Assembly: GCF_000400465.1 (NCBI RefSeq)
Contig: NW_008806274.1
Coordinates: forward strand, 310,001-374,000
DNA length: 64,000 nucleotides
Direction: 5' to 3'
DNA from: Wallemia ichthyophaga EXF-994
Lineage: Eukaryota; Basidiomycota; Wallemiomycetes; Wallemiales; Wallemiaceae
In this document: positions 11,411 to 21,316 of the stretch, piece by piece
Position numbering within the stretch: the stretch's first letter is position 1
Layout: every line of letters begins with the position of its first letter
Notes under the pieces: model-generated
Database searches by the model: none
What the model was told of the DNA's origin: nothing
What the model saw: only the letters and a program-made list of their open reading frames with translations
Translations under genes and position numbers: made by a program

Positions 11411-11849
11411 TTAATAGCGCTTACGTCTATTGCCACGCTCTTCATTCCCCTCTTTCCCCCTATTATTCCCCTCATTCTGATTTAGAATCAATTTTTCACC
11501 ACCGAGACATGGATCACATGATTGAGTGTAGTAATCTGCTGAGTTCTTGTCGAATTGGAACCTATAAATGGTATAAGTGGTGTGTTTTTGTATTCAAATT
11601 TACTTTCATTTGCGTATTTACGTCAAATTGTGGTCCACGTTCTCTTCTAGCCCAAATCAAGTGTGAGTTCCTGGAATTTTGAGTGTGTACACTAACAATC
11701 ATCTCCGCTCACCACTCAGCTGCATTTAGAGTTCCATCTGTAGTATTTGATTGTTTGAATTCACTTGGCTGATTCGACTGATTCGACTGATTCGGCTGAT
11801 TTTTAGATATTTTTGTACATATTACACGAGGACAATCTGTAGACCTCAT
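11411..11849 (-). CDS. Unidentified spliced gene
   Basis: The first exon reads MRSTDCPRVICTKISKN, then an NQS repeat region, to NAAEW at about 11711, where a GTGAGC donor joins in phase to NSHLIWARRERGPQFD (acceptor ...CCAG). A further exon gives NSADYYTQSCDPCLGGEKLI and a basic tail ending KRRKY-like (RRKRY) at a TAA at 11411-11413. The second intron is uncertain: in-phase joining needs the acceptor CGACAAG rather than the nearer TATAG, and the alternative gives a shorter C-terminus. I do not recognise the family. It is head-to-head with the ING-family gene at 11953. Confidence 0.4.
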
Positions 11850-11952
11850 CTGTGCTTATAGTTTGGCTTATCGGGCGTCTGCGATCAAGAGATGATGGCT
11901 ATTTTCCATCATCTATTACCATCATCATCTATAAATTAATTATCAAATTTAA

Positions 11953-12972
11953 ATGGATGAAGCTGCAGTAGTTACAACAGAATTCGTCAATAGCTTGGAT
12001 AATCTACAAGAGGAATTTAAATTTATTTTGAATGAAATTAGGCTGAGAGATGAGTCGTCTACAGAGATACGCGACGGAATATACGGTAAAGAGATTGAGT
12101 TGAATACGGCAATGAAAGGTAGTAAAGATGTCCCAGATGATACTTTCATAAACATCGAATACGATAAACTTGAGAAACTCTCAATTGAAAAGCTAGATTG
12201 GTCAAATAAGCTCAAGATTCTAATCGATAAACATGTCAATAGGGTTAATGTGGATTTGAATACTGTCCATAATCTATCAACTGCTAATGGTAATGTTAAT
12301 CCCATGTCACCTGCTACCATCACTTTTAATCAAGCTCCACAAACTCCAACTCCTGCTTCATCGAATAAGCCTGGACAGTCAATCAATACAGCAACAGCAA
12401 CTACAGCAACAGCAACAACCACATCAACCAACACACCGTCCCATAAAAGACCATCATTATCTGAAAAATCAACAACTCCTGCTCCAGATTTACCACCTAA
12501 AAAGCGTAAATTGAGTGCTCTTAATCCGGGTATTAACGGTGGTAATAGTAATGGTATTAGCAATACTAGTAGTAACGTTAATAACACAAGAAAACACCGT
12601 CAATCCTCCAATAAACAAAGTGAAAGTGATCTAGATGATTCATCTAATGACCAGGACCAGGATCAGGACAATGACAACGACAACGACAACGCCATTGACA
12701 ATGACTCACTGACTGATTCTAACAAAGGTGGTGGTATTGGTGAGGCAGACGAAGATGACGCTGCTTATTGCTACTGTCAGAAGAAGTCATACGGTAATAT
12801 GATTGGTTGTGAAAACGACGACTGTCCAATATCATGGTTCCACTTTGGTTGCGTAAATATAAAACCACCAGAGCCAGATGTCTGGTATTGCACAGAATGT
12901 AAGAATAAACTTGGAATACCCACACAAACGCCATCAAAGAAGTTATTACAATCGATAAAGAAGAGAAAGTGA
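11953..12972 (+). CDS. ING-family protein with PHD finger
   Basis: Histone acetyltransferase or deacetylase complex subunit that reads H3K4 methylation through its PHD finger. One exon, 339 residues. The N-terminal ING helical domain (about 1-100) starts MDEAAVVTTEFVNSLDNLQE. A long low-complexity linker rich in Asn, Ser, Thr and Asp (about 110-260) holds a nuclear-type PPKKRKL. The PHD finger at about 270-320 shows YCYCQKK, GCENDDCPISWFHFGCV and WYCTEC, with the C4HC3 pattern and the ING-type aromatic in SYGNMIGC. Closest in layout to yeast Yng2/Pho23 proteins; which one is not clear. Confidence 0.9.
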   Translation: MDEAAVVTTEFVNSLDNLQEEFKFILNEIRLRDESSTEIRDGIYGKEIELNTAMKGSKDVPDDTFINIEYDKLEKLSIEKLDWSNKLKILIDKHVNRVNVDLNTVHNLSTANGNVNPMSPATITFNQAPQTPTPASSNKPGQSINTATATTATATTTSTNTPSHKRPSLSEKSTTPAPDLPPKKRKLSALNPGINGGNSNGISNTSSNVNNTRKHRQSSNKQSESDLDDSSNDQDQDQDNDNDNDNAIDNDSLTDSNKGGGIGEADEDDAAYCYCQKKSYGNMIGCENDDCPISWFHFGCVNIKPPEPDVWYCTECKNKLGIPTQTPSKKLLQSIKKRK

Positions 12973-12982
12973 AGAAAGTGGA

Positions 12983-13270
12983 TTATGTTTTATCATTATT
13001 AGGCTCGTTACTCTCATTAAATTGTTGTATTATCTCGTTTAAATCACTTTCTTCACTTATTTGTGCTAATTCTCTACGTGTTTTCAACTTCCACTGCACC
13101 AATCCAATAAGTCTATCTTTCTCTTCTCTAAAGGTCTTTGGATGTGTCTCATGGAGGTAAAAAGCAAATAAGCCTGTGAATACGCCGAGAATTGGGTCTA
13201 AAGATCTACAAATGCTTGTTAGATGTGAGTAGAATGAATATTAATCTACTAACTTTGAAATTAAATGCAT
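12983..13270 (-). CDS. NCE101: NCE101-like small membrane protein
   Basis: 79 residues from exons 13270-13254 and 13205-12983. After the 48-nt intron the protein reads MHLISKSLDPILGVFTGLFA, matching the Nce101 pattern of a short lead, a SxxLDP motif and one hydrophobic helix followed by FYLHET. Yeast Nce101 is implicated in export of proteins lacking signal peptides. The C-terminal half is longer than in yeast and is charged (EEKDRLIGLVQWKLKTRREL). It shares a 95-base divergent upstream region with VMA10. Confidence 0.75.
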
Positions 13271-13365
13271 TTTGTAAATATCAATGACAGGTTGTTGATA
13301 GATGCTGCTGCACCTCTCTTGTTATCATACACCGTGAATTTAAATTGAAATTTGAAATATAAAAT

Positions 13366-13766
13366 ATGGTTAGTGATGTGTGTATATCTGAGCGTCACTC
13401 ACTCCTACACAGTCACGCTCAAGCTCACAAGGAATCCAAACACTGCTAGAGGCAGAGAGAGAAGCAGGATTGATCGTCCAACAAGCACGAGAGTACAGAA
13501 CACAGAAACTCAAAGATGCTAGAATCGATGCACAGAAGGAGGTTGATGAGTTGAAGCGTGTTAGGGAGTCCACGTTCAAGGATATGCAGGATGAATCCAC
13601 CGATACCCAATCAACGCATAAGAAGCAAGTTGAACATGATACTGAGAAGGCTTTGAGTGAGCTAGTCGTACAATTCCAAGATAAAAAGATAATCGTTGTT
13701 GATAAGCTTCTTGGGAGAGTGACGCACACGACTAATCAACTCCATCGAAATGTAAATAAAGTTTAA
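13366..13766 (+). CDS. VMA10: V-type proton ATPase subunit G
   Basis: Stator subunit of the vacuolar H+-ATPase V1 sector. The start codon alone forms exon 1 (13366-13368), followed at once by donor GTTAGT; exon 2 is 13413-13766. The product, 118 residues, begins MSRSSSQGIQTLLEAEREAG and matches the conserved N-terminal block of the family (QGIQTLLxAE then AREYRTQKLKDAR). The rest is charged and coiled-coil. Length fits yeast Vma10. The upstream frame has a stop, so the intron after ATG is needed to reach the conserved N-terminus. Confidence 0.92.
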
Positions 13767-13767
13767 A

Positions 13768-14388
13768 TTAAAAAGATTCATTCGCTATAACCTGACTAGA
13801 TTCTACTTGATCTACATCGTCTGCCTCGTCTTCTTCTTCCTCTTCTTGGCCTTGCTCTAGGTCTATGTCCTCGCCGTGTAACTCCCTTTTCAACTCATCT
13901 ATAGACGCAGCGTGCCCCTTGGGCAGCAACTCATCCAGTGCCAAATCATCCCATTTTAATGCTGGATCATGACGTTGATTCGTACCACTGAGCTGATCAA
14001 CAACTGAATCAACTCCTGGACCTGGTGCATCTTTGAGCTGTTTCAGGGGATTTCCATAGGGGTACGAAGGGTGTATAGATGAGGGTAGCGTGGCTATTGG
14101 GGTTATTGTATGTTTCATAGATAATACATGAACGCACCTTCCTCCTCGTCTTTGGTCATAGGAAGTAAATCCAAAGGTACTTGAATGTCTGTGGAGTGTG
14201 TAAGTATCAACACGGCTACCACACTGCACCGATTAACCTTCAAAAGGTAAATCCTGCCTCAACAAATCACTCAAATCGTTGTTGAAATTTTGATCAAATT
14301 TCTTGAAGTGTAGAAAACAATATCTGTTATCCTGCTCATATTAATATTCAATATTCAATTCTCCAACTCCTCAACCACCTACTCCCAT
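13768..14388 (-). CDS. Unidentified acidic protein, 158 aa
   Basis: Four exons (14388-14383, 14331-14238, 14188-14138, 14093-13768) keep phase through three introns with consensus sites and give 158 residues. The N-terminus reads MGDNRYCFLHFKKFDQNFNN, the middle is Pro/Leu-rich (LPSSIHPSYPYGNPLKQLKD), and the C-terminus is strongly acidic (EQGQEEEEEDEADDVDQVES). I do not recognise it. The first exon is only ATGGGA and its ATG is four bases from the SEC6 start codon on the other strand; this is the weakest part of the model. It is tail-to-tail with VMA10, one base apart. Confidence 0.6.
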
Positions 14389-14392
14389 CGTG

Positions 14393-16693
14393 ATGGTCAC
14401 CGTCACTAACAACACATCATCAATAGTCGCAGATGCTTTCAAGTCTCCGGTATGTTGAATGTGTATCCATGTATCAACTTACAAGTCCAGGATGACCTCG
14501 CAAAGCTCTCTACTTTCAAAAACAAGTTACTCAAAGAACGCGCTGTAATTGAAACTAAATTGAAATCCGGCGTTGCTGAGCAGCTTGATATTACTAGAGA
14601 CGCTATCAGAAAGCTTTACCTCACTAGATCTGATGTTAAACGGGTTTCTCAGGGTATGTCTAGTGTTGGTGACAGTAGCAGTGGTATTACACCCACAATC
14701 TCTTTCTCTAAAATATCTCAAGTTGCAATGATACATCGTAACTTTGGTCAAGTCGAGGAGACTGTACACAACTTGAAAGAAATGTACACTAAGATTCAAT
14801 TCTTAGAATCTTGGTTGGATTCTGATAGTGAAGATCCTCAAGGTCCACATGACAACCTTATTCCAATTCACAGCGAATTATCTCAACTAGAGAATTTTAA
14901 ATTTCAAGCTTTATACCAAGCCAATGAGCTCGATATCCACACGAGAGACACTCTCAACAAACACTTTGACACGCTCAACACCCTCATTCAACAGTTCGAG
15001 CTCCATTTAGAGGATCTCTCCAAGCATATTCTCGATATCGTCAGATATGGCGACTCTTCCGTCGTGGAGAGGTTGGTTCTGATTGTCGAGCATGAGCAAG
15101 GGGAGGATGACAAAGTGATGGAATTCAAAAAGCTCATCGAGGCGAACGACGAGTCAAAGCACGACCGGTACAAGCAGATGCAAGCGAACTCGCGCGTGAT
15201 AAAAAAGACAAAGCAGAAGTTATTTGACGATATAAGAGGTGGAGTGAGTGAGTTATTCGATGCAGCCGAAGAGCAAGGTCAAATAGAGCAAGATGCCGGG
15301 GGGTATCTCTCGACGCTCGAGTGGATATACGAGGACTATGAGGACATAGCTAGCAAAGTGCAAGTGCTATTCCCCAGCGAGTACAACATCCACTATATCT
15401 ACACACGCGCCTACCACGAGCGACTCGATGCGTCGTTACAACGCATAGTGGCGAGCGAGCCTGAGGCAAGGGTTTTACTTGCGCTACACGATTTCGTGCG
15501 CCGCTACGCCACCGAGATGAAGAGACTGAATATACCACCAGAGTGGACCACCGACCCTCCCCTTCTTGACGGGCGGGAGCAGGAGCTGATAGAAGATTAT
15601 GTTGCACTGCTCACGCGCAAGCTTGACGAGTGGTCGCGCAACCTGATGTCAGACGAGAAGAAGGAGTTCAGCCATCGCGCTCACCCGCCTGAGGTAGATG
15701 GCGACGGGCTGTGGGGGATGCAGGGAGCCGTCATCCTCTTCCAGATGATCAACTCGCAAACAGAACTAGCCGCAGGTAGTGGACAGGGCGGTGTGCTGGC
15801 GCGCGTAGTCGGCGAGTGCTCCCGCGTCATTCGCTCCGTTCAGACCGACTGGACAAGCTTGATAGCGGCGGAGACGGCGCAAATGGCCAAGAAACCCGAG
15901 TCAGTCGCTAATGGACTGGGTGAATATCTTATTGCACTAGCTAATGACCAAATCAAGTCGGCCGATTTTACGGAAACTCTCCTCACTCGCACCGAAGCCC
16001 TCGTGAGCGATAAGTATAAAGACGTCATACAGCGTCACCTCAACGATGCTATGGATGGCAGTCTCGATGTTGCGCGCAGGTGTATCGAGGTCATTGTCGA
16101 TATCATCTTCGCAGATCTCAAACCAGCTGTGAAGGGTCTCTTTGGGAATGCCTGGTTTGAGGAGTCGCTCGTCGTACAGATTCTCGAAACTATGCGCGAC
16201 TATCTCGAAGACTGGTCCGATTTCATTAACGTTTCACTAAGGGAGCTCCTCGTTGAGTGTCTGCTCCATGAGTTCCTCGTCACTTACCTCAAGGCACTCA
16301 AGAACTGCTCACGCATCCGGGTAGGGCCTTTCGTACAGCAGATCAAGGCTGATATGGCGGAAGTGCACACTTTCTTCAAATCCCATCGCAAGGCGGGTGA
16401 TATACAGGATGATTTGGAGATCATAGATAGAGTTGTTTCCCTGCTGACGTCTTCTGAGTCTATGGTATATCTCGACTATTTCGTAAGTGCTGTTGTCTTT
16501 AAGGCGCATTCTCTGTCTCTCTTTTTAGCATTCTCACACTCCATAGCCCTTCGCTAAACGTCACGGCCCTTGTCTCGCTTTCGTCTCGAGCCTCATCAGG
16601 GCGCGCGACGACTTGGAGAAACGCGAAGTGAGGGATATGGTCGATACTATACACAGGAAAGCGGAAGAAGAGAAATTCCCTGAACGTGGGTAG
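14393..16693 (+). CDS. SEC6: Exocyst complex subunit SEC6
   Basis: Tethers secretory vesicles to the plasma membrane as part of the octameric exocyst. Exons 14393-14449, 14491-16482 and 16547-16693 give 731 residues, the usual length. The N-terminal coiled coil includes the family block ISQVAMIHRNFGQVEETVHN; the long helical body ends with LTSSESMVYLDYF and, after the last intron, PFAKRHGPCLAFVSSLIRAR. Both introns keep phase. SEC10, another exocyst subunit, lies at 50126-52931. Its start codon nearly abuts that of the divergent 158-aa gene. Confidence 0.93.
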
Positions 16694-17348
16694 CGCAGGA
16701 GGTTCAATTATTCATCGCTAACACACTCCTCACACAGCTGATCCACCAACTATTATGAGCCGCATAAATTGACTTGTACATTAATACCACCCCCTGCATC
16801 TTTCTGAGTGTGTTACTGCGGCTGCGATCACTTTGCCCTCGCGTGCCTGGCAGTTTCTATAATTAGCGTCGCGCCGAATACCAAAAGTAGCGCGAAGGTG
16901 GCTGAAGAAAGCTATACGATCACGCTGGCACTGGCAGGCATGAAGATGACATTGGTCACTCGAACGGTTCGAGGAATGTGAAGAGTGCGAAGAGTGCGAG
17001 GAATGCGGAAACGAAGAAGAGCACACACCAATGAGTGGTGTGGAAGGTGGTATAATTTAGTACAAACACCCATATTTGATCCCAAAAGACAAGATATCAA
17101 CCTCGTTGCTGTTTATATCTCCTAAGGCACGTTTCCTGCACAAGCGTCCGCCATCTAATTACAGTTGTCTTTCTTTGTTAAAGCGCATGCAATCATGTGC
17201 AAATGCAATTAAAATGAATCCATTTTCATTTTAGATTCACAAGACCCTGGCAGGTGATGAATTTTTGATTCAGCTGCGCCTGTCACGCAAAGCGTTTGTT
17301 GTGAATCAGTCTCCAGCACAACCAACGCCTCAAGAAAAATCGATATCC
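16694..17348. other. Gene-free stretch of about 650 bases
   Basis: A minus-strand frame of 81 codons (16781-17026) with an HSS repeat is present but looks like simple sequence (CACTCTTCG-type tandem) rather than a gene. No RNA gene was recognised. It ends in the promoter of the AA9-like gene. Confidence 0.5.
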
Positions 17349-18429
17349 ATGATGCTTCGTACAGCAGCTCTCCTCACACTCGCTTCATACGTCTTAGGAC
17401 ACGGCTACATTAGTGAATGTAAGTGAGAGTGTGCGCGGTGAATACAAATACACGCGCATACACACACACACTCCAAAATCAGCTAACGCCCCGCTCAGTC
17501 TACATCGGCGACCAACGCCACGATGGTTCCCAAGCCTCTCAGGCTGGCCCAGCGTGAGTCAGGGCATAATGTATTCCTGTCTCTGCTAATGTCCGTCCAG
17601 CATACGTGGTGTTCCAAGTGACTTGGGATATGTCAAATAGTGAGCCTCATCCCTCGCCGTCTCCTACCACCTAATTCGCCCCTTCCAGCTGGAACCTCAA
17701 CAATGCAAACGTTGTAAGTAAAATTTTCACCTACCCAACCAACTTAACAAAGCGCAGGTATGTAATGAAAACGGCAACCAGCCAGCACAGCAGACAGTAG
17801 ACGCGTACGCAGGCGACGTGGTCAAGATGCGCTGGCACGGTGACCGCGGTCCTACCGGCGACTACTGGGGGCACTACGAGGGACCGATCATGTCGTACAT
17901 GGTTCCATGTAATGGTGACTGCACGCAGTTCACACCAGACGAAAACACTATGATGTTCAAACTCGACGAGGCTGGTCTCGACACATCGAAGCCACGCTCT
18001 CCTCAAGGCTTCTGGCCTACTAGACCTTCCGGACAAGGTCAATGGGCTCAGGACAGGATGTCGACTGAGCAGCAATCATGGTGGCAGACCACCATCCCAT
18101 CCGATCTCGCTGAAGGTCAATACCTCCTCAGAAACGAAATCATCAACTTGGCTTCAGCTAAAAGCGCTAACCCTGGTGGACACACTTGGCCAGGCGGTAT
18201 CCAGTCCTACCCACAATGTATCCAGCTTAATGTTAAGGGCGGTCAAGGCGTCACACCACCTATGACCAAGGCTACAGAAGTCTTCACTGAGGATGACAAG
18301 TTCTTGAACATCTACACTCCAGGTCCTGATGGTATTGCTTCTTACGATATCCCAGGCCCTGCTCCATACGTTCCTGGCTCTAATAACCAGAAACGTATGC
18401 GTCGTCACTCTCGCCGTAACGCTCACTAA
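17349..18429 (+). CDS. Secreted AA9-type lytic polysaccharide monooxygenase-like protein
   Basis: 286 residues from five exons (17349-17418, 17499-17553, 17601-17639, 17689-17713, 17758-18429). A signal peptide (MMLRTAALLTLASYVLG) is followed by His18, which would become the N-terminal copper ligand. AA9 hallmarks are CNGDC at 114-118, the IPSDLAEGQYLLRNEIINL strand at about 177 and SYPQC at about 213 (Tyr214 as axial ligand). Two motifs depart from the usual family: the second copper-His motif H-x-G-P reads HYEGP (His102 with one extra residue, or Glu104 in its place), and the R-H-E near the site reads R-N-E (Asn189). No cellulose-binding module; the tail is basic. Activity is uncertain. Confidence 0.85.
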
Positions 18430-18664
18430 GTTAGCTCTTTGACTCTTTAAATAGAGTGGAATCACTTTCTCTTTTTAACCATTTACGTTTCTTAGCTTTA
18501 TCTTTCCACGACATTTCTCGGACTGGTTTCGGATCTTGTCTTATTTTTATTGTCATAAATTGTTCTTGAGTGCAAGTATATTTTTGTCTGAAGGCGCTAT
18601 TTTGTTGCTCTCACAACTCATTTATATGTTTACAACAGGTTTTAATATGCAAGATGAAGATACT

Positions 18665-21115
18665 CTAACGACGCGACGAGCGAGCAGCAACCAACCTGTC
18701 GCGTTCTGAACGCTGATTTTGCCAATGGAAGGTGGCATTTCTAAGGCTTGTCAGTCGAGTACACACAACACACGGAAACCCACCTCATTCTGTTTATTGC
18801 AATCACCGCAAATGCTGCACTGCGGAATTTGGTCGATGCTTTCTTTTGTGGACGCTTTGCCATCTCTTCCATAAATCCTATCTTGGATATAGCTGCGATA
18901 GTGGCGTCTTGTCTGTAAAGCCGTGTTAGTTTTGTGACCACGTGCAATGTATACACCTACGTCAATCTCAATCCTCCGACTAATAGTAACAGGTACTTTT
19001 TTTGACAGATAAGATCCTCTCGCAATGTCCTCTCTCGTGAGAATTTGGCTTTGTGATACTTGATCTCTATAACAAGACCACGGCGTTCCTTTATAAAGTT
19101 GTTGCGCTCCTCCATCGACATACTATCTCTTCTGCTGTTCAGCTGAGCTTCCAATGCACGTACATTAGCTTCAGAAGACGTGAGCTCATCTCTGAGCTTG
19201 TTGTGTGATGCCATTTTACGATGCTCTAATCCATCACGCTCATTCTTGAGCATCTCAAGATCTTGTCCGAGTATGATAAACTCTCTGTTCATCCTGTTGA
19301 GATCTTTTTCTTGTCTGGCGAGTTCTTCGTGTGTGTCTCTGCCCTCTTCCTGCAACTCCGCATTAAGTTTTTGGAGTTCTTCACACTCATCCACCTTGGA
19401 GTCGTACCTCCTTCTCATTTGTGCTGTCTCCGTCAGTTTATTCTCCAATCTCATCACCTTTGTCTCTGCCTTCTGGAGCTCATCTTGTAGCGTATCGCTC
19501 AGCTTTCGTATTACGTCAGCTGATTTTGGTTTACTTTTATAATTTCGACGCCTACCTTGACAATGTTCTCTCGCTCTGCAATTAGTGCTTCTATCGACTT
19601 CCTATCCTCATCCTGACCTTCATGTACTTTCTGCAGCTCAATCTCCAAATCGTGAACTTTGTCACTACTTTCCATCAACTTATTGATTATAGACTTCTGG
19701 TCAAAGCCACTCTTTCCTAGCATGCGCAGATTGTTATCTACTTGGCTATTAGCACCATCTAGTTGCTCTCTGAGAGCAGCTACTTGTGCTAATAGTGGCT
19801 GTACATCTCCAGCTCCGATCGTTGTTTGGTTCAACCAGGTATCATGACCCATCCACTCAGGTGTAGCTGGTGTCTTTGGCATCTTGAGGTTGATGACGCT
19901 CTTGTGAATAGCTGGTGTAGCGTCAATCGTGTCATATCTAGATTTGTTCCTTGGTGTAGATTGGTTTTGCGATGGACTGCGTGTTTTCAACATGTATACT
20001 TCCTCATTGAGTCTCCTAGTGTCCATTCTCAAATTCTCCATCTCAATCTGATTCGATTGTAGTTGTTGATCCATATCTTGGTTCACTTCCTTGTACTCCT
20101 CCATACGACTATTGTACATCGTTTGACGACGCTCGAGCTCGACATCCAGATCTTGAAGGTCAGCCTCAAGTCTGCCAATCGCACGCTCATACTTATCTTT
20201 CTCGTGGTCAAAGTCTCTATTGAATTTGCGTGCATCATTAACTTCCTTGCTCAGTTGATACTTGTCGTTGTCAAGGTTCGCTACTTCCTCTTCGAGCTTT
20301 TTAGACCGCGATTTGTAATGTAACACTTCGTCTTGAAGTTTATCCACTGTGTAAGATAGCTTTTGCACCTCATCTGATGATGTTTGAGATTTTGATGTAT
20401 GTAAACGATTGATTTCATCTCTCAGCTGCTGTGTCTCCGCATAGTGTTCATCTCCAATTAATCTTAGCTGCTCTTGAGCTTCAAAGGCATCCTCTTTCGC
20501 AGTTTCGAGTGCAGAAACAAGCTGATTGTTCTCCGTTGCGAGGTGTTCGTTGAGTGAATTCAAATAAGAGTTCAACTTGGTGCCATCGAATCTATTACCT
20601 GATTCGTTTGCAGTGATGTTTGCATTAAAGTTGTTTGGTTGACGCGGAGTTATAAGATCGCTGTTAGATGAAGCAAAAGATGGATCGTTGTTATCGTTAG
20701 TATCATTGTTATCATTGTTATTCTCTAGAGGCTTCCTTGAGAATGAAACTGTCTTAGGGAATGGTGTCGTGTTGACATTTGGCTTTGCCTTATCCTTCAT
20801 AGCAGACATGAGTACATTTGGTTGACTTGTTAGTCGTTTTGACGCGTCTTTTGGTGTTTTGTTGAATTTATTTGGCGTTTGAGCAACATCTGATATTACT
20901 TTAGGTCTTTCAACCTCTTTAAAGCCCTCCTTAACGTTCTCCTTGACTTTCTCCTTAACGTTTTCCTTAACTTGTGTCGCTGTCTCGTTCGATTCAGTCT
21001 CCGTCAAGCCTGAATACTCCTGATCATCAATCGAAGGCAGAGAAACAAGCTCCTCCTTATCCTCCTCATTTATCCTCCTTAAAATCCGCGAAGGTGTCTC
21101 GTTGAGCTTGAGCAT
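18665..21115 (-). CDS. Spindle-pole-body coiled-coil protein with C-terminal PACT domain (Pcp1/Spc110-like)
   Basis: 770 residues from exons 21115-19556, 19502-18961, 18912-18784 and 18746-18665, all in phase. The N-terminal 200 residues are low-complexity (TPxK, Asn/Asp repeats); a long coiled coil runs from about 210 to 690. The last exons encode the PACT signature KFRSAAFAVIAINRM followed by a basic tail (RLVAARSSRR), which in pericentrin-type proteins binds calmodulin and anchors the protein to the centrosome or spindle pole body. The PACT part is only seen after splicing the two final introns. A link to gamma-tubulin recruitment is inferred from the family. Confidence 0.8.
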
Positions 21116-21316
21116 TTGATGATGACGATATGAACTAAGTCAACCTTTTGTACATTTGGTTATAAATTGGGTATTAATAGATGAAAATCATTTTCTACAA
21201 ATCTTTAACAAAATTATTATCTTTGAAATCGGGTAAATTCTTTCTCGTTTATAGGAAAAATTGCGTGCTATTAGACTGCGTTAGTTATCCGCGTTTAGTC
21301 TACTCAATAAGTTAAC

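Noticed and set aside
14281-14340. Start of the 158-aa gene at the ATG near 14339
   Set aside because: That ATG is in the wrong frame and stops after about 20 codons; the conserved-looking frame needs a splice upstream.
13366-16693. VMA10, 158-aa gene and SEC6 as a functional cluster
   Set aside because: They share borders only because the genome is compact; functions and strands give no sign of co-regulation beyond a shared gap.
16781-17026. An 81-codon minus-strand frame with HSS repeats
   Set aside because: Driven by a short tandem repeat; no recognisable domain and no neighbouring exons in phase.
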